A stretch of 64,000 nucleotides of DNA from Lunularia cruciata (Eukaryota; Streptophyta; Marchantiopsida; Lunulariales; Lunulariaceae), in the NCBI GenBank assembly GCA_948567375.1, contig OX419756.1, positions 8,685,001-8,749,000 on the forward strand. Direction: 5' to 3'. Below are positions 33,330-44,228 of this stretch, piece after piece. Numbering within the stretch: position 1 is the first letter of the stretch; every line of letters begins with the position of its first letter. The position numbers and the translations under genes were made by a program. The notes under the pieces are model-generated. The model saw only the letters and a list, made by a program, of their open reading frames with translations. It was not told where the DNA came from and ran no database searches.

Positions 33330-34191
33330 CTATAAAATCAAAGCATATCCTGCAAGCTTCTATGAAAGCTTGTCGGACTCCATCAACTACTTCAGTGGTT
33401 GATGATCAGTGATGAGAGTGAAGTGGTTACCAAATAGGTAACATCGAAAATGTGCTATTGCCCAAACTACTGCCAAGCACTCTCCCTCATATGAACTATA
33501 CTTTGCCTTCCCTGAATTGTTGGAGCAACTAGCATAGGCCACCACAAACTCCTTCCCCTCATCATCATGGTAGGTGAGCACCACTCCAAGCCCCAACATA
33601 CTCCAATCAATATGAACCTAAAATGGTGGTCCTCTAATAGGTCTCCTCAAAATAGGAGCAGATGTCAACCTCTCCTTGAGCTCTACAAAAGCTCTCTCCT
33701 GCTCGTCTCCCCAACACCACTCCTATATAAGCTTAGTCAGCTTTGTCAAGGCCTTGGAAATGGCACTAAATCCTCTAATATAGTGGTGATAGAAGTTTGC
33801 CAACCCAAGAAATGCTCGCACTCTGCTCACATCCGTAGGCCAAGGAATATGAGCAATAGCCTCCACCTTGGTTTGTTGAACACCAAGTCCTCCAAGGTAG
33901 ATAGTGTGACCCAAATACTCAACCTACACTTCCCAGGATGTAATTTGAGTCCATGAGATCTCAACCCCTCAAACACCTCCAACAATTGTCTCTCATGCTC
34001 CTCAATAGTAGTGCTATAGACCAAAATGTCATCAATATAGCACCGAGCAAAATCCAATCAAGCTAGGATCCTATCCATGACCCTTTGGAACTCAGCAAGA
34101 GCGCTCTTTAACCCATATGGTAAGAACCTCCACTAATAAAACACATCCTTGCCGTGAGGATCAATAGCCCAGAATGCAGTCTTGGACTTAT
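33330..34191 (-). pseudogene. Element C RT C-half and RNase H
   Basis: The frame at 33827-34057 has the catalytic box CYIDDILVYSTTIEEHERQL and KCRLS; 33723-33914 has RVRAFLGLANFYHHYIRGFS. RNase H follows at 33387-33599: GVVLTYHDDEGKEFVVAYAS, YEGECLAVVWAIAHFRCYL and TLITDHQPLK. Stops separate the parts. The N-terminal half of RT lies at 34930-35295, beyond a solo A LTR. Confidence 0.88.
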
Positions 34192-34929
34192 TGTAATACC
34201 AAGGGTTAGCCATATGATCTAGATGTGAAATTTGGTTTGGTAACATCTAGAATGATGTTATACATGATGGTCAAAATAGATCAGATAGAAGTATCACCAA
34301 AAGAGTACTTCTACTAATAGGGCAAAAACCAAAATAGACTTGAGAACCTTAGAACCAATAGCTAGACGTATGATTTAAAGGTGAGAATTGGTTTGGTAAC
34401 ATCTGGAAGGATGTTGCACATGATGGACTAAACAGATCAGAAAGAGGTATCACCAAAAGGGGACTTCTACTAATAAAGTAGGAACCAAAATATGCTTGAA
34501 ATCTTTGAAGGCAATTTCGGAGGCCTAAACGGATGAATTAGGCCTCAAAAATGTGCAGATTCCCCCCCTCCCCCAACAGAGGAAGGGTTGGCCTTTCCCT
34601 CCCCCTGCTTTGTCTCGTCGAGAGCTTTCCAACGGTACCTTACTCACGTGATTCTGAGATTCCTATAGGAAGATTCCCTAAAAGATTCCCTCCGGTCAAA
34701 GCTTGTTTGACCAACCAGATAGGACCTAGACCAGACAGGTCACCCATCCAAGTAAGTAAGGTAGAGCTTGCTGACATGTCACCTATCTGTGTCCCTAATC
34801 CTATGGTGGAGCTTCCTTGGAGGAGATCCTCTTTGTCTATATAATAAAGAGAAGGTGCTCCCTTGGAGCATCGGATGTTTGAGTGTGCAATCTATGTTTT
34901 CTCTCTTCTCTTGTCCTCAGAGTATTACA
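34192..34929 (+). repeat. Solo LTR of family A (plus) inside element C RT
   Basis: 738 bp, TGTAATAC...GTATTACA, with a perfect 5-bp target duplication CTTAT at 34187-34191 and 34930-34934. A TATA box (TCTATATAATAAAG) lies near 34836-34850. There is no internal sequence, so it arose by LTR-LTR recombination after insertion. Confidence 0.95.
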
Positions 34930-35295
34930 CTTATCCTCCTCCTTGATTGGCAACTGATGATATCCCACTTGAAGATCCAAAATACTGAAGACCTTTGCAT
35001 GCCCAATTGCATCAAAAATCTCCTCCGGTGTAGGCATGGCATACCAATCAGCCTTGGTCTGTTGGTTGATAGGACGGTTATCTCCATACATCTACCTATC
35101 TGTGTAGTTGCCATGCATATCCTTCTTGGTTGGCATCACTGTTGCTGATGCATACTCTCCATGTGAAATCTCCACCAAACTAGCCTCAAAAAGGTCACTA
35201 CTCCGACTTTGAATCAATGTCCTCTCCATATCACTATATTGATAAGGACGTCGGAAAACTAGTGTATTGCTAGTCAGCTCAATCCGTATACCAAG
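34930..35295 (-). pseudogene. Element C RT N-half
   Basis: It encodes GIRIELTSNTLVFRRPYQYS, SLVEISHGEYASATVMPTKK, RPINQQTKADWYAMPTPEEI and KVFSILDLQVGYHQLPI with the first catalytic Asp (ILDL). It is bounded on both sides by family A LTRs and continues beyond each: RT palm at 34191 and the protease linker at 36031. Confidence 0.88.
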
Positions 35296-36030
35296 TGTAA
35301 TACTCTGAGGACAAGAGAAGAGAGAAAACACAGATTACACACTCAACATTCGGTGCCCCAAAGGAGCACCTTCTCTTTATTATATAGACAAAGAGGATCT
35401 CCTCCAAGGAAACTCCACCATAGGATTAGGGACATAGATAGGTGACATGTCATCAAGCTCCAACCTTGGATTACTAACTTGGATGGGTGACATGTTGGTC
35501 TAGGTCCTATCTGTTTGGTCAAACAAGCTTTGATTGGAGAGAATCTTTTAGGGAATATTCTTGCAGGAGTCTCAGAATCACGTGTGTAAGGTACCATTGG
35601 AAAGCTCTCAATGAGACAAACCAGGAGGGAGTGAAGGCCAGCCATTCCTCCATTGGGGGCGATCTACACATTTTTGAGGCCTAATTCATCCGTTTAGGCC
35701 TTCAAAATTGCCTTCAAAGATTTCAAGCATATTTTGGTTCCTACTCTATTCATAGGAGTCCCCTTTTGGTGATACCTCTTTTTGATCTATTTAGTCCATC
35801 ATGTGTAACATCTTTCCATATGTTACCAAACCAATTCTCATCTTTAAATCATATGTCTAGCTATTGATTCTAAGGTTCTCAAGTCTATTTCGGTTTCTGC
35901 TCTATTAGTAGAAGTACTCTTTTGGTGATACTTCTATCTGATCTATTTTGACCATCATGTATAACATCATTCTAGATGTTACCAAACCAAATTTCACATC
36001 TGGATCATATGGCTAGCTTGTGGTATTACA
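35296..36030 (-). repeat. Solo LTR of family A (minus) inside element C
   Basis: 735 bp, TGTAATAC...GGTATTACA, opposite in orientation to 34192-34929. Flanks CCAAG (35291-35295) and CCAGG (36031-36035) agree at 4 of 5 positions. Confidence 0.93.
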
Positions 36031-36825
36031 CCAGGTCCCTTTACAACACCCAAATCCTTTATACTGAAAGCAAAACAACTCGTGTGGTTCCTCAAGAACC
36101 TCCAAACCCTCCGTCTTTCCTCTCTAGTAAGCTTGGGTCCAAGATTTAGCTCCCAAGTATCCTCTGTAACTATAGTAGGAGTGGAAGATGCATTAAATGG
36201 CTACTACATTGGGCCCTTGAGAACAATAGTGTCATGCCCCCAACCACAAGAGGTCCCAACCTCTGTGTGAAAAACTCCCTCCACTCTGACTGCAAGCTCC
36301 ACACGTCCTCTAGCTGCATCCCAAGTGGACCAAGGGTGTAATCCAAGTAGCCCACACTCACCTGGATGGACTCCAAGTAGACCACTCTCCCTAGTAGCTA
36401 CTGATTGTGTCCCAAGAATACCATGTCCACTTGGTCTATCGCCCCTAACATGTGCCTGAATTGTCTTGATAGGCGCAAGGCTCACAAATGTCCAAGTGGT
36501 GATGCCTATCAAGCGCATCCTACGTTGCTCTGCCAAGCCAAGGCTCATAATCCAGGTCAAACAGTTCAAGTCCATAGCCTGACTTAACACTTGACATCTA
36601 GATGCCTCTGACACTGCTAGAACAATAGTAATACCAGTGCAAAAACCCATTGCCTGCTCTCTCTCATCGGCATTGAGCTCCACCAACTACTGTATTAGTG
36701 AATCCCAAACAAGTCCAGGTCCTCCCTCTCAAAAAGCATGAGAGCCTAGGAAACTCATGAGTGTGAGAAATGCGGCTCTAGGCTATCCAACTAGGTTCAC
36801 CACTGCCATAGGTGACCTATCAGCC
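36031..36825 (-). pseudogene. Element C protease-RT linker region
   Basis: A 160-residue frame (36204-36686) encodes VELNADEREQAMGFCTGITI, VLSQAMDLNCLTWIMSLGLA and RVELAVRVEGVFHTEVGTSC. Continuing in shifted frames toward 36031 is ELNLGPKLTREERRRLEVLE-type sequence, leading into the RT start at 35295. Position and order fit the protease-containing part of pol; a clear D-T/S-G triad is not visible, so the protease call is tentative. Confidence 0.5.
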
Positions 36826-37230
36826 TGTAAACGATCGAATCCGAGGAGAGAAATAAGAGAATGGAAATTCACGTTGGGACGCTTGAATGAGGGAAAACTC
36901 CAAATGCCTAGCATGAGCTTTGGCTTTGGTATTTATAAGTAGCATATAAGGCCCTTGAGAAGCTTCTCAGAAGCTTCCTCAAGCCGCTTTCTTAGAGTGC
37001 AAGCCAAGTTAATTAGGAAGTTTCTCAAGAAGGTTCCTTTTAGAAGTTGTTTATTTGGCGTGCAAGCTAAGCTAGTTGGAAGCTTCTAGAAGCTTCTTTC
37101 TGGAAGCTACTTATTTAAGGCGCAAGCTAAGCTAGCCGGGAAGCTTCCCAAGAAGCTTCCTAGATACTTCCAGAATATTCTAGGCTACTTTGTCTTATGT
37201 GCTACTTTGTAAGCTCGACTAACTTGGTAT
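36826..37230 (-). repeat. Z-type LTR with heat-shock-element-like array (copy 2)
   Basis: Six exact GAAGCTTC blocks occur at 36959, 36970, 37079, 37089, 37140 and 37152. The pair at 37079-37096 forms GAAGCTTCTAGAAGCTTC, four perfectly spaced alternating GAA/TTC units, and 37168-37180 is TTCCAGAATATTC. On the minus strand a TATA box (TATAAATA, 36930-36937) lies about 22 bp downstream of the nearest block. The right end is truncated where it meets the family A gag. Confidence 0.75.
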
Positions 37231-37232
37231 GA

Positions 37233-37852
37233 TGCCCTCACATGGTATGATGCTTGGGAATGATTGATGTTGGTGGAGAGAAGGGAGGTCACGTGGACAG
37301 TAATGCAAGAAAGATTGCTGAAGAACTTCCTATCGGTAGATTTTGTGCAGATGGCTCGAACCCAACTATGGGGATTCAGACAAAAGAATAGTGTACAAGA
37401 GTATGTGGAGGCATTTTTGGATCTACAAGTCGCAATAACCAATATGAGTCCAACAGAGGCTCTCGACAATTTCAAACAAGGGTTAAAGGAGTGGATTTGC
37501 CAAGAAGTCATGGTGCAAAATCCTCACACGGTATTTAAAGCCATTGCTTGTGTATGGCGAATAGCATGAGCATTGGGTGGAGGTGAAAGGAGTAGTTCCA
37601 CCTCAACATTATTGTGTAGAAATGCCACACATGGGTGGACCAGTACCGATAGAGTTGGGCAACCTTTGGTTTCGAGATCAAGGAGCATGACCGCTTCAAG
37701 GGGAGCATGAACGGGTAGAAGAACGAAGAGATGGAGTCCCCCGAGGAGAAGAAACTTGAGGAGAATAACATCTTTGTTACAATTGTGGCCGTATAGGGCA
37801 CATATCTACCAATTGTCGCACTTGTTTCTCTAGAGGCCCTCGGCCTTTGTAT
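37233..37852 (+). pseudogene. Family A gag (plus copy), left part
   Basis: The frame 37264-37569 is collinear with the minus copy (LSVDFVQMARTQLWGFRQKN, VQEYVEAFLDLQVAITNMSP, ICQEVMVQNPHTVFKAIAC). A zinc knuckle CYNCGRIGHISTNC is encoded at 37775-37816. The X LTR interrupts it at 37853; the tail resumes at 38560. Confidence 0.85.
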
Positions 37853-38559
37853 TGTAACACCCATTTTTGCATGTGTGTGGTATTGTGATATTTAGCTTGG
37901 TATTACAAGTACTTAGGAGATATTATTTATATCGAGATAAAGGATGGTTCTATATTAGTCATGGTTAGCTAAAGTTAGTCATAGTTAAGATAGAGGGGAC
38001 CTTACTTTAGAGGAAGTAGAAAAGTTGAGCACCACTATTTTGGATTTTAGTGTGTTGACTTGGTATTATTCCTAGGTGTTTGGCTTTGAGGAAAGAGTTG
38101 AGAACTCTTTCATGCAACTCTTTCTTTCACGCAAGCCTTTTTGTTTTGGATTCTTCTTTAGTCCAAGGATAGCCCATGTGAAGGAATCCTTGACTTAGTG
38201 GTTGGGTCAAGATAAAACCACATGCTTAGGGGATATGCCCATGTGAATGGATATTCCTTTCTACTTTTTGACTTTACTTGACTTTTAGTCTAGTAACTTG
38301 AGTTACTACGGTAATTAGGTACTTTGGTACATAACTATTTCACAAGTATATAAACAAGGAGTGAGGAGGTTCTCATCATCCTTTTCATTTACAACTATCT
38401 CTCTCTCATTGAGTTCTCTAGTGAGCAATGTCTTGAGTCTTGGAGTGTTAGCCTTGAAGGAGTATGATGGAGTTGGGGTTCCTTGCCTTCTTAGTCCATG
38501 GTGCACTACCATAATAGCCATCCTAGGTTCATCCTGAGTGAGAGACGGGCCAGCTCACA
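37853..38559 (+). repeat. X-type solo LTR inside family A gag
   Basis: 707 bp, TGTAACACCC...GCTCACA. The flanks GTAT (37849-37852) and GTAC (38560-38563) agree at 3 of 4; the uninterrupted minus copy has GTAC at this point (near 2710), supporting a 4-bp duplication. A TATA box (TATATAAAC) lies near 38347. Confidence 0.92.
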
Positions 38560-38586
38560 GTACATGCAATCTTTGAACAACATGGA

Positions 38587-39414
38587 GTGGCGCATTCAAG
38601 AGGAGGAGGTAGAAATCACTTTGGAAAACAAAGATCACCAGTAAATGTACCTTGCGGCCTTACTGGCTCAATAAGGAAGAAGAGAAGCAAGGGAAAGAAG
38701 AAGACTAATGTGCAAAGACCCCAAAAGGCAACCTCACAATTGATTGTCGTGAATGGAGTCCTAGAAGGCAATCAAGTGAGAGTATTAATCAATCCGGGAG
38801 CAACAGAGAATTTCTTATCTTGCTCCGTTGCAATAAGATTGGGAATGGATCTAGAAAGGGATAGGAGTGAAGAAGTAGAGTTGCCTAACAGGCAAAAAAA
38901 GAGGATTGAATCACTACCTAGATGGGTAACACTCTCTATAGGAGAATATCAAGAAGCAATTGAGTGGCGAGTGATACAATTAGCTCGTTATGATGCAATC
39001 TTAGGCATGCCATGGATGGAGCATTACAACCCTATGGTAGATTGGAGGAAGAAAGTAGTGAGAACCCACCAATGGTCAATCATGAGGGTTAAAGAAAAAT
39101 CACCCAAGCAGGATCTACCTCTATATGTCATAGGGACGGCAACTGTCTGTAAGACCGATAGATGTTTCATGGGTCTAATAAGAGAAGTCCAAAGTGCACA
39201 ACTCTATGGACAAGTTCTTGAGAAATTGAGGGCTGTGGTGGATGAATTTCAAGATGTCTTTCCCAATGATCTACCCTCAAGATTACCACCAAAAAGGAGA
39301 GTAGATCATAAAATTGAGACACTCCCGGGGAAGACACCTCCTTGTAAGGCCCCATATTTCTTATCACCTCATGAGATAGAGGAGTGTAAGACTCAGATTG
39401 AGGAGATGTTGTAG
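38587..39414 (+). pseudogene. Family A protease and linker (plus copy)
   Basis: A 275-residue frame begins with the end of gag (SLNNMEWRIQEEEVEITLE-type sequence just upstream), then SQLIVVNGVLEGNQVRVLIN, PGATENFLS: the active-site Asp (D-P-G-A in the minus copy) is Asn here. It continues with YDAILGMPWMEHYNP and ends with [20 protein letters not shown], the usual RT approach, at a TAG (39412). The Asp-to-Asn change alone would inactivate the protease. Confidence 0.85.
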
Positions 39415-39690
39415 AGGGGTTCATCCAACCTAGCGTATCACCATACGGGGCTCCTGTCTTGTTTGTGAAGAAGAAGGATGGTACAATACGCATGTGCATT
39501 GACTATCAAGGTCTCAATCAGCAAACGGTGAAGAACAAATACCCCTTACCTTGCATGGATGACTTGTTTGATCAACTCCATGGAGCAAGATACTTCACCA
39601 AATTGGACTTGTAGAGCAATTACAATCAAATCCAAATTGCAAAGGAGGATGTGTACAAAATTGCGTTTCAAACTAGGTATGGCCACTTGG
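39415..39690 (+). pseudogene. Family A RT N-terminus (plus copy), truncated
   Basis: In a shifted frame it encodes [40 protein letters not shown] and IAKEDVYKIAFQTRYGHLD, then jumps near 39690 into the integrase zinc region. Compared with the minus copy (612-1700), the palm with the FLDD box and the whole RNase H are absent. Confidence 0.85.
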
Positions 39691-39738
39691 ATGCAAAAGA
39701 CCTTGGATGTAGTCTAGCGCCATTACTATTGGCCCAAG

Positions 39739-40722
39739 ATGAGCAACGATGTGATGGACTACGTGTGCAGCTACCTACTTTGTCAACAGAACAAAACCTC
39801 TAATCAAGCTCTTGCAGGGCTCCTTCAACCTCTCCTCGTGCCTACCCTACATTGGGAACAAGTGAGTATGGACCTTGTCTGTGAATTACCCAAGACCACC
39901 TTAGGGTTTGACTCCATGGTGGTCTTTTTGGACCGGCTCAGCAAAATGATTCATGTACGCCCTACTACCAAGGATGTGACCGCTCCACAACTAGCTCAAT
40001 TATACTTAGATGCAGTCTTCTCTCACCATGGCCTGTCTAGAGTACTTATCACCGATAGAGGCACTCAATTCACTAGTTTGTTTTGGCAAACACTCTTTGG
40101 TTTCTTCAAAACCAAGTTGGCAATGTCCATAGCTTATCACCCACAGACAGATGGCCAAACAGAGCGGGCTAATTGCATGATTGAAGACATGTTATGCGGC
40201 TTCACCTTAGAAGAACAAGAGAGGTGGGACACCCTACTCCCGTTGGTGGAATTTGCTTACAACAATTCAGTGAATGCATCCACCCAAGTCACTCCGTTCT
40301 TCCTCATGTATGGTGAACATCCCTTCACACCTTCTAGCTTGATAAAGATCCGTCAAGTGGCTACCAAGGTCGATGTTGTCAACACATTTGTTTCTAGAAT
40401 CCAACATGGTGTGGAGAGCGCCAAGCACAGATTACAGATTGCACAAAATCGACAGGAGCAGTATGTTGATGCACACCGTAGGCACATGGAGTTCAATGTT
40501 GGGGATCAAGTGTGGCTATCGACAACCAACCTCACATTAGTTGGACCTCGTAAGCTTAGACCTCGTTTTATTGGGCCTTTCTCGATTCTTTGTCACATCG
40601 GCACTATGGCCTATCACCTTGAGCTACCACCACACATAAAGATCCATCCAATTTTCCATGTTTTTGTTCTATGCAGATATGCTCCCCGATCAGGCCAAGG
40701 TCATTCCACACACAATATTTGA
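39739..40722 (+). pseudogene. Family A integrase (plus copy), long intact frame
   Basis: A 327-residue frame carries the end of the zinc region (MSNDVMDYVCSYLLCQQNK), the core with WEQVSMDLVCELPKTT (first Asp), VLITDRGTQFTSLFWQTLF (second Asp) and HPQTDGQTERANCMIEDML (Glu), and the C-terminal GPRKLRPRFIGPFSILCHIG region. All three catalytic acids are present. It ends at a TGA before the chromodomain. The zinc-region N-terminus lies upstream in another frame. Confidence 0.9.
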
Positions 40723-40944
40723 CCATGTCTGACACTCATTGATAGCACAAAAGAATATGAAGTGGAGCATATTCTCCAAAAATGCATGCGTGGTACTTGC
40801 CATCCGCGGGTGGACTATCTCATACAATGGAAAGGTTACCGCCTCTATGAAGCAACATGGGAGCCTGCTGCCAATTTGACACATGCACCGGTGTTGGTGA
40901 AAGCATTTGAGCAACAATTGCACAACGAGGATGTTGCATCTTAA
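40723..40944 (+). pseudogene. Family A integrase chromodomain
   Basis: The frame encodes EYEVEHILQKCMRG, then VDYLIQWKGYRLYEATWEPA, the chromodomain signature (Y-L-[IV]-x-W-K-G-Y ... E-x-T-W-E-P). It ends at 40944, 13 bp before the 3' LTR. Chromodomains in this position define chromoviruses and guide insertion toward particular chromatin. Confidence 0.9.
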
Positions 40945-40955
40945 AAGGAGGGAGG
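40943..40955 (+). promoter_or_regulatory. Polypurine tract of family A
   Basis: AAAAGGAGGGAGG precedes the 3' LTR at 40958. Confidence 0.85.
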
Positions 40956-40957
40956 TC

Positions 40958-41547
40958 TGTAATACCATGAGCTAGCCATATGATCTAGATGTGAAATTTG
41001 GTTTTGTAACATCTAGAATGATGTTATACATGATGGTCAAAACAGATCAGATAGAAGTATCACCAAAAGAGTACTTCTACTAATAGAGTAGGAACCAAAA
41101 TATGCTTGAAATCTTTGAAGGCAAGTTTGGATGCCTAAACGGATGAATTAGGCCTTGAAAATGTGCATATTTGCCCCCCCCCCCCCCCCCTAAGTGGAGG
41201 AAAGGTTAGCCTTCCTTCCTCCCTGGTTTGTCTTGTCGAGAGCTTTCCAATGGTACCTTACGTGATTCTGAGACTCCTACAAGAATATTCCCTAAAAAAT
41301 TCCCTCCAATCAAAGCTTGTTTGACCAACCAGATAGAACCTAGACCAACATTTCACCCATCCAAGTAAGTAATCCAAGGGTTGAGCTTGATGACATGTCA
41401 CTTATCTGTGTGCCTAATCCTATGGTGGAGCTTCCTTGGAGGAGATCCTCTTTGTCTATATAATAAAGAGAAGGTGTTCCTTTGGGGCACCGAATGTTGA
41501 GTGTGTAATCTATGTTTTCTCTCTTCTCTTGTCCTTGGAGTATTACA
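40958..41547 (+). repeat. 3' LTR of the plus-strand family A element
   Basis: 590 bp, about 150 bp shorter than the other A LTRs through an internal deletion near 41075-41080. Contains a run of 17 C at 41174-41190. It ends GTATTACA next to the C gag. Confidence 0.92.
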
Positions 41548-43776
41548 GTAAGGGTCTAGCTCCACTAGGCCCTCCAGTCGCTCCATAGAATTTGGGCCGT
41601 CCACCTTGTCCTCAAAAACCAATTGGGCGTGGTGCACTCTACGGCACTCTACAAGAAGTCACAACCATAGATGAGGTCTTCCTACCAAATCCAGATGTCA
41701 CCACTCTCTCCTCCACCATGTTGACTTCAATACGCTCAGCCAAACCAAAGACCACTGCCAAAGTAGGTGAAGTAGCTTGTAACAACATAGCATCACAAAC
41801 TCTACATCGCAACTCCCTTTCTAGTATCCCATACCAAAATTGGACTGCACGGGCCTCAGTAACTCCTTGAGTGAAACTGATCAGCCGCCTCATGCGAGTG
41901 TATGCCTTGCGTAGGCTCTCTCTAGCCTTTTCCTGGAACTCTTGCAAGCTTCTCAGCTTGTTAGTCCGCAATCCTTGGTAGTTCTGCATCAAACATAGGA
42001 AGAACTCCACCATGGGATTAAACCCCAGTACCACACCACCTCCTGCAGCGGTACCTCCACTTGTGGTAACACTATCTCCAGCTAGTGCACCTCCACTAGC
42101 TCCACCAACACTACTTGAGCTAGAACTCATAGGTACAACCGATCTACTCTTGGCCGCCAAACCTGAAGTGATAAAGACATAGTTTGGAGACCAATACTAT
42201 CTCCATAACTCAATCTCCTCCAAATGAGCTCTCTTGAACTCATGGTAGTCATCCATCGGCGGACACTCCAAATGCTAAAACAACCTCTTCCATGCCATGA
42301 AGGATGTGAACAAAGTCAAGTTCTGCATCTACTACAGATCACACCAACTATCAAACTCCTGGATGAAGTCATCCAACTCAATGGTATCCACAATACTAGA
42401 GTAATGCCTATGGCCTTTGGAGGCCCTATAAATCTTTTCCATATCTCACAACAACGATGCGGACACACCAAGTGCACTCTCAACTAAATCAGCTCTTGTG
42501 TCAAACTCCAACTCAAAGTCAATCTCCTCCCTCACTAGGACTTGAGATATAGGCTGATACTGAGTGCCACTCCAAATAAACCCATTGCGTACTGTAGCAC
42601 TAACTCCTCTAGAATCCCCAACTACCTCCGTCGTGATAAAGTAAACACAACTGCAACTGCAAATTGGAACCACAAGTCGCAACTGCAAGTACCCCACCAA
42701 GTGCCAACACCAACTAAGCACCACCAAGTGCCAATACTCATGGAACACCACCTACTAATGTAACTCTAACCGAGATAACTATACTAGGGGAAAGGGTAGC
42801 CTATAACCTGCCATCACAACACGCACTCCCACAGTCTGCAAGTCATCACTTCATGCCTCACCGGAGAGAAACACAAATAGTCTAATTGTTCATCACTCTA
42901 GCCTCACTACCAAGAGCACACCAAAGCACCAACGCTCAAAAGTCAAGGCACCTCACACAAACGTGGTACACAAACAAGAAGTAGAGAATGGATGGGGTCT
43001 AATCACAAGAAATCTACACAAAAACCCTCCATCTCATAAAACAACATGGGACTAAGTCTATCACCATTTGGCATTTGACATAAGAGAAGTTTGTATCTAA
43101 GTCCTAAGCTACCAGGATCACCAAGAATAGGATCAAATTGCCTCTCCTAGCCAAAGCTACAAGTGTATAGATAATAATGGCACAATCACTAAGACAACAA
43201 GTGAGGGTGGACTTGTTGGCTAGGGCACCAATCTAAGAACAAGAGATTTAGGGGTCAAACCTTGTTGCGCACAATCTAGCAGGATGGGCAGATTTTACCA
43301 ACCAATGACCCAAATCTACTCTAAACTAGCTAGCCTCACACCAGCAAGTTGGCTCTTTTTGCCTTTGTAGCCTCTCATAGCCCTATGCCTCAGAGCATCT
43401 TCTTCTTGCCACTTTGAACCTCCTCTAAAATCTGGTGAAACTCCTCCAAATTTGGCCAAAATTTGACGTAATAGCTTCCCAATTCCACCTTCAATTTTAC
43501 TTTCTAAGCCCAACTCACAACAAATTGGTCTTGCCTTCACCTCTTGAGCTCAAAATCACAACCACTGCTCAAAAATTGCATGTTCTATGCTCAAAAATTG
43601 GCCAGCGCTTCCACACACCATTTGCCTTACTGCCAAATGTGCATCAATTGAACAAGCTTCTGTGCACTAGGGAAAAATTGAACTTCAATCAAGCTACCAA
43701 TGATCCACTGAGCTTGGAGATACCAGCAACACTCAAAGTTCATGCACCCGATTTCCCCCTAACTTCACTTCTTTGA
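41548..43776 (-). pseudogene. Element C gag and leader
   Basis: The frame 41639-42160 encodes a Ser/Gly/Ala-rich N-terminus, then PMVEFFLCLMQNYQGLR, LQEFQEKARESLRKAYTRMR, TEARAVQFWYGILERELRCR and AVVFGLAERIEVNMVEERVV, a gypsy capsid. Continuing toward 41548 is QLVFEDKVDGPNSMERLEGL. 42165-42780 has smaller broken frames. 42781-43776 is leader; TTGGTGCCCTAGCCAACAAG on the minus strand near 43215-43240 could be a primer site but is far from the recognised LTR end. Confidence 0.75.
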
Positions 43777-44228
43777 TATAATCAGATTGTTTACAACTCT
43801 CCAATACACTCAACTCAGATTAGTACTTGATTTGTCACTCTATAAGCTACCAACAACTAGGCACTAATTACAGTCAAGCCATACCCACTCTAGTTAAGAG
43901 AATCCAAGTGACGCTCACCAGCCTCTGTCCACCATAGCCAAGAACTCAAAGGCTCAACATCAGAGAAGTGAGCTCTCTCGAGCTGCACTTCAAAATTTTA
44001 CCCTTGGACTCAAGCTAGGTCTGAATTTCTAACGGTCCTACTGACGGCACACTCAATAGTGCAAATAGTGCAAAGTGATGGTGGGCCCCACCGTGAAGTC
44101 AGTAACCCGAACACAAAATCTAATTGTTGGAAAGTAGTCTTTGAGAAACTACTGAAATAACTCAAACTACTATCACTAGAACTCCAATGTCTGAGCAATC
44201 TAGATGCGACACTACAAATGGCATGACA
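43777..44228 (-). repeat. 5' LTR of element C, truncated at its inner end
   Basis: It matches 30907-31352. The outer end (GACA, 44228) abuts the tail of the split X LTR. The inner 105 bp present in the other LTR is missing, so the LTR-leader junction is damaged. Confidence 0.75.

Larger units (their letters stand above)
37233..41547 (+). mobile_element. Family A chromovirus, plus strand, 5'-truncated and internally deleted
   Basis: Order: gag (from mid-capsid), zinc knuckle, X LTR insertion (37853-38559), protease, RT N-terminus, then a deletion joining directly to integrase, chromodomain, polypurine tract and 3' LTR (40958-41547). The 5' LTR, leader and gag start are missing; the left end abuts a Z LTR. 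The copy lacks the RT catalytic box and RNase H, so it is non-autonomous. Confidence 0.9.
30797..44228 (-). mobile_element. Family C Ty3/gypsy element with nested insertions
   Basis: Minus-strand order: 5' LTR (43777-44228), gag (41548-42900), protease/RT start (36031-36825, 34930-35295), RT (33800-34191), RNase H, integrase (31800-33320), polypurine-like tract and 3' LTR (30797-31352). It is interrupted by solo A LTRs at 34192-34929 and 35296-36030 and by a Z LTR plus a plus-strand A element at 36826-41547. It sits inside an X LTR whose TGAG/GGAG flanks resemble a 4-bp duplication. All coding parts are broken. Confidence 0.85.

Noticed and set aside
36826-41547. Z LTR plus family A as one composite insertion
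   Set aside because: The outer flanks (AGCC and GTAA) do not match, the A element is 5'-truncated at the Z junction, and LTR types differ; separate events with a deletion are simpler.
42446-42763. Opposed ORFs near 42.5 kb as a small host gene
   Set aside because: They lie between gag and LTR of element C and are shadows of its decayed leader and gag.
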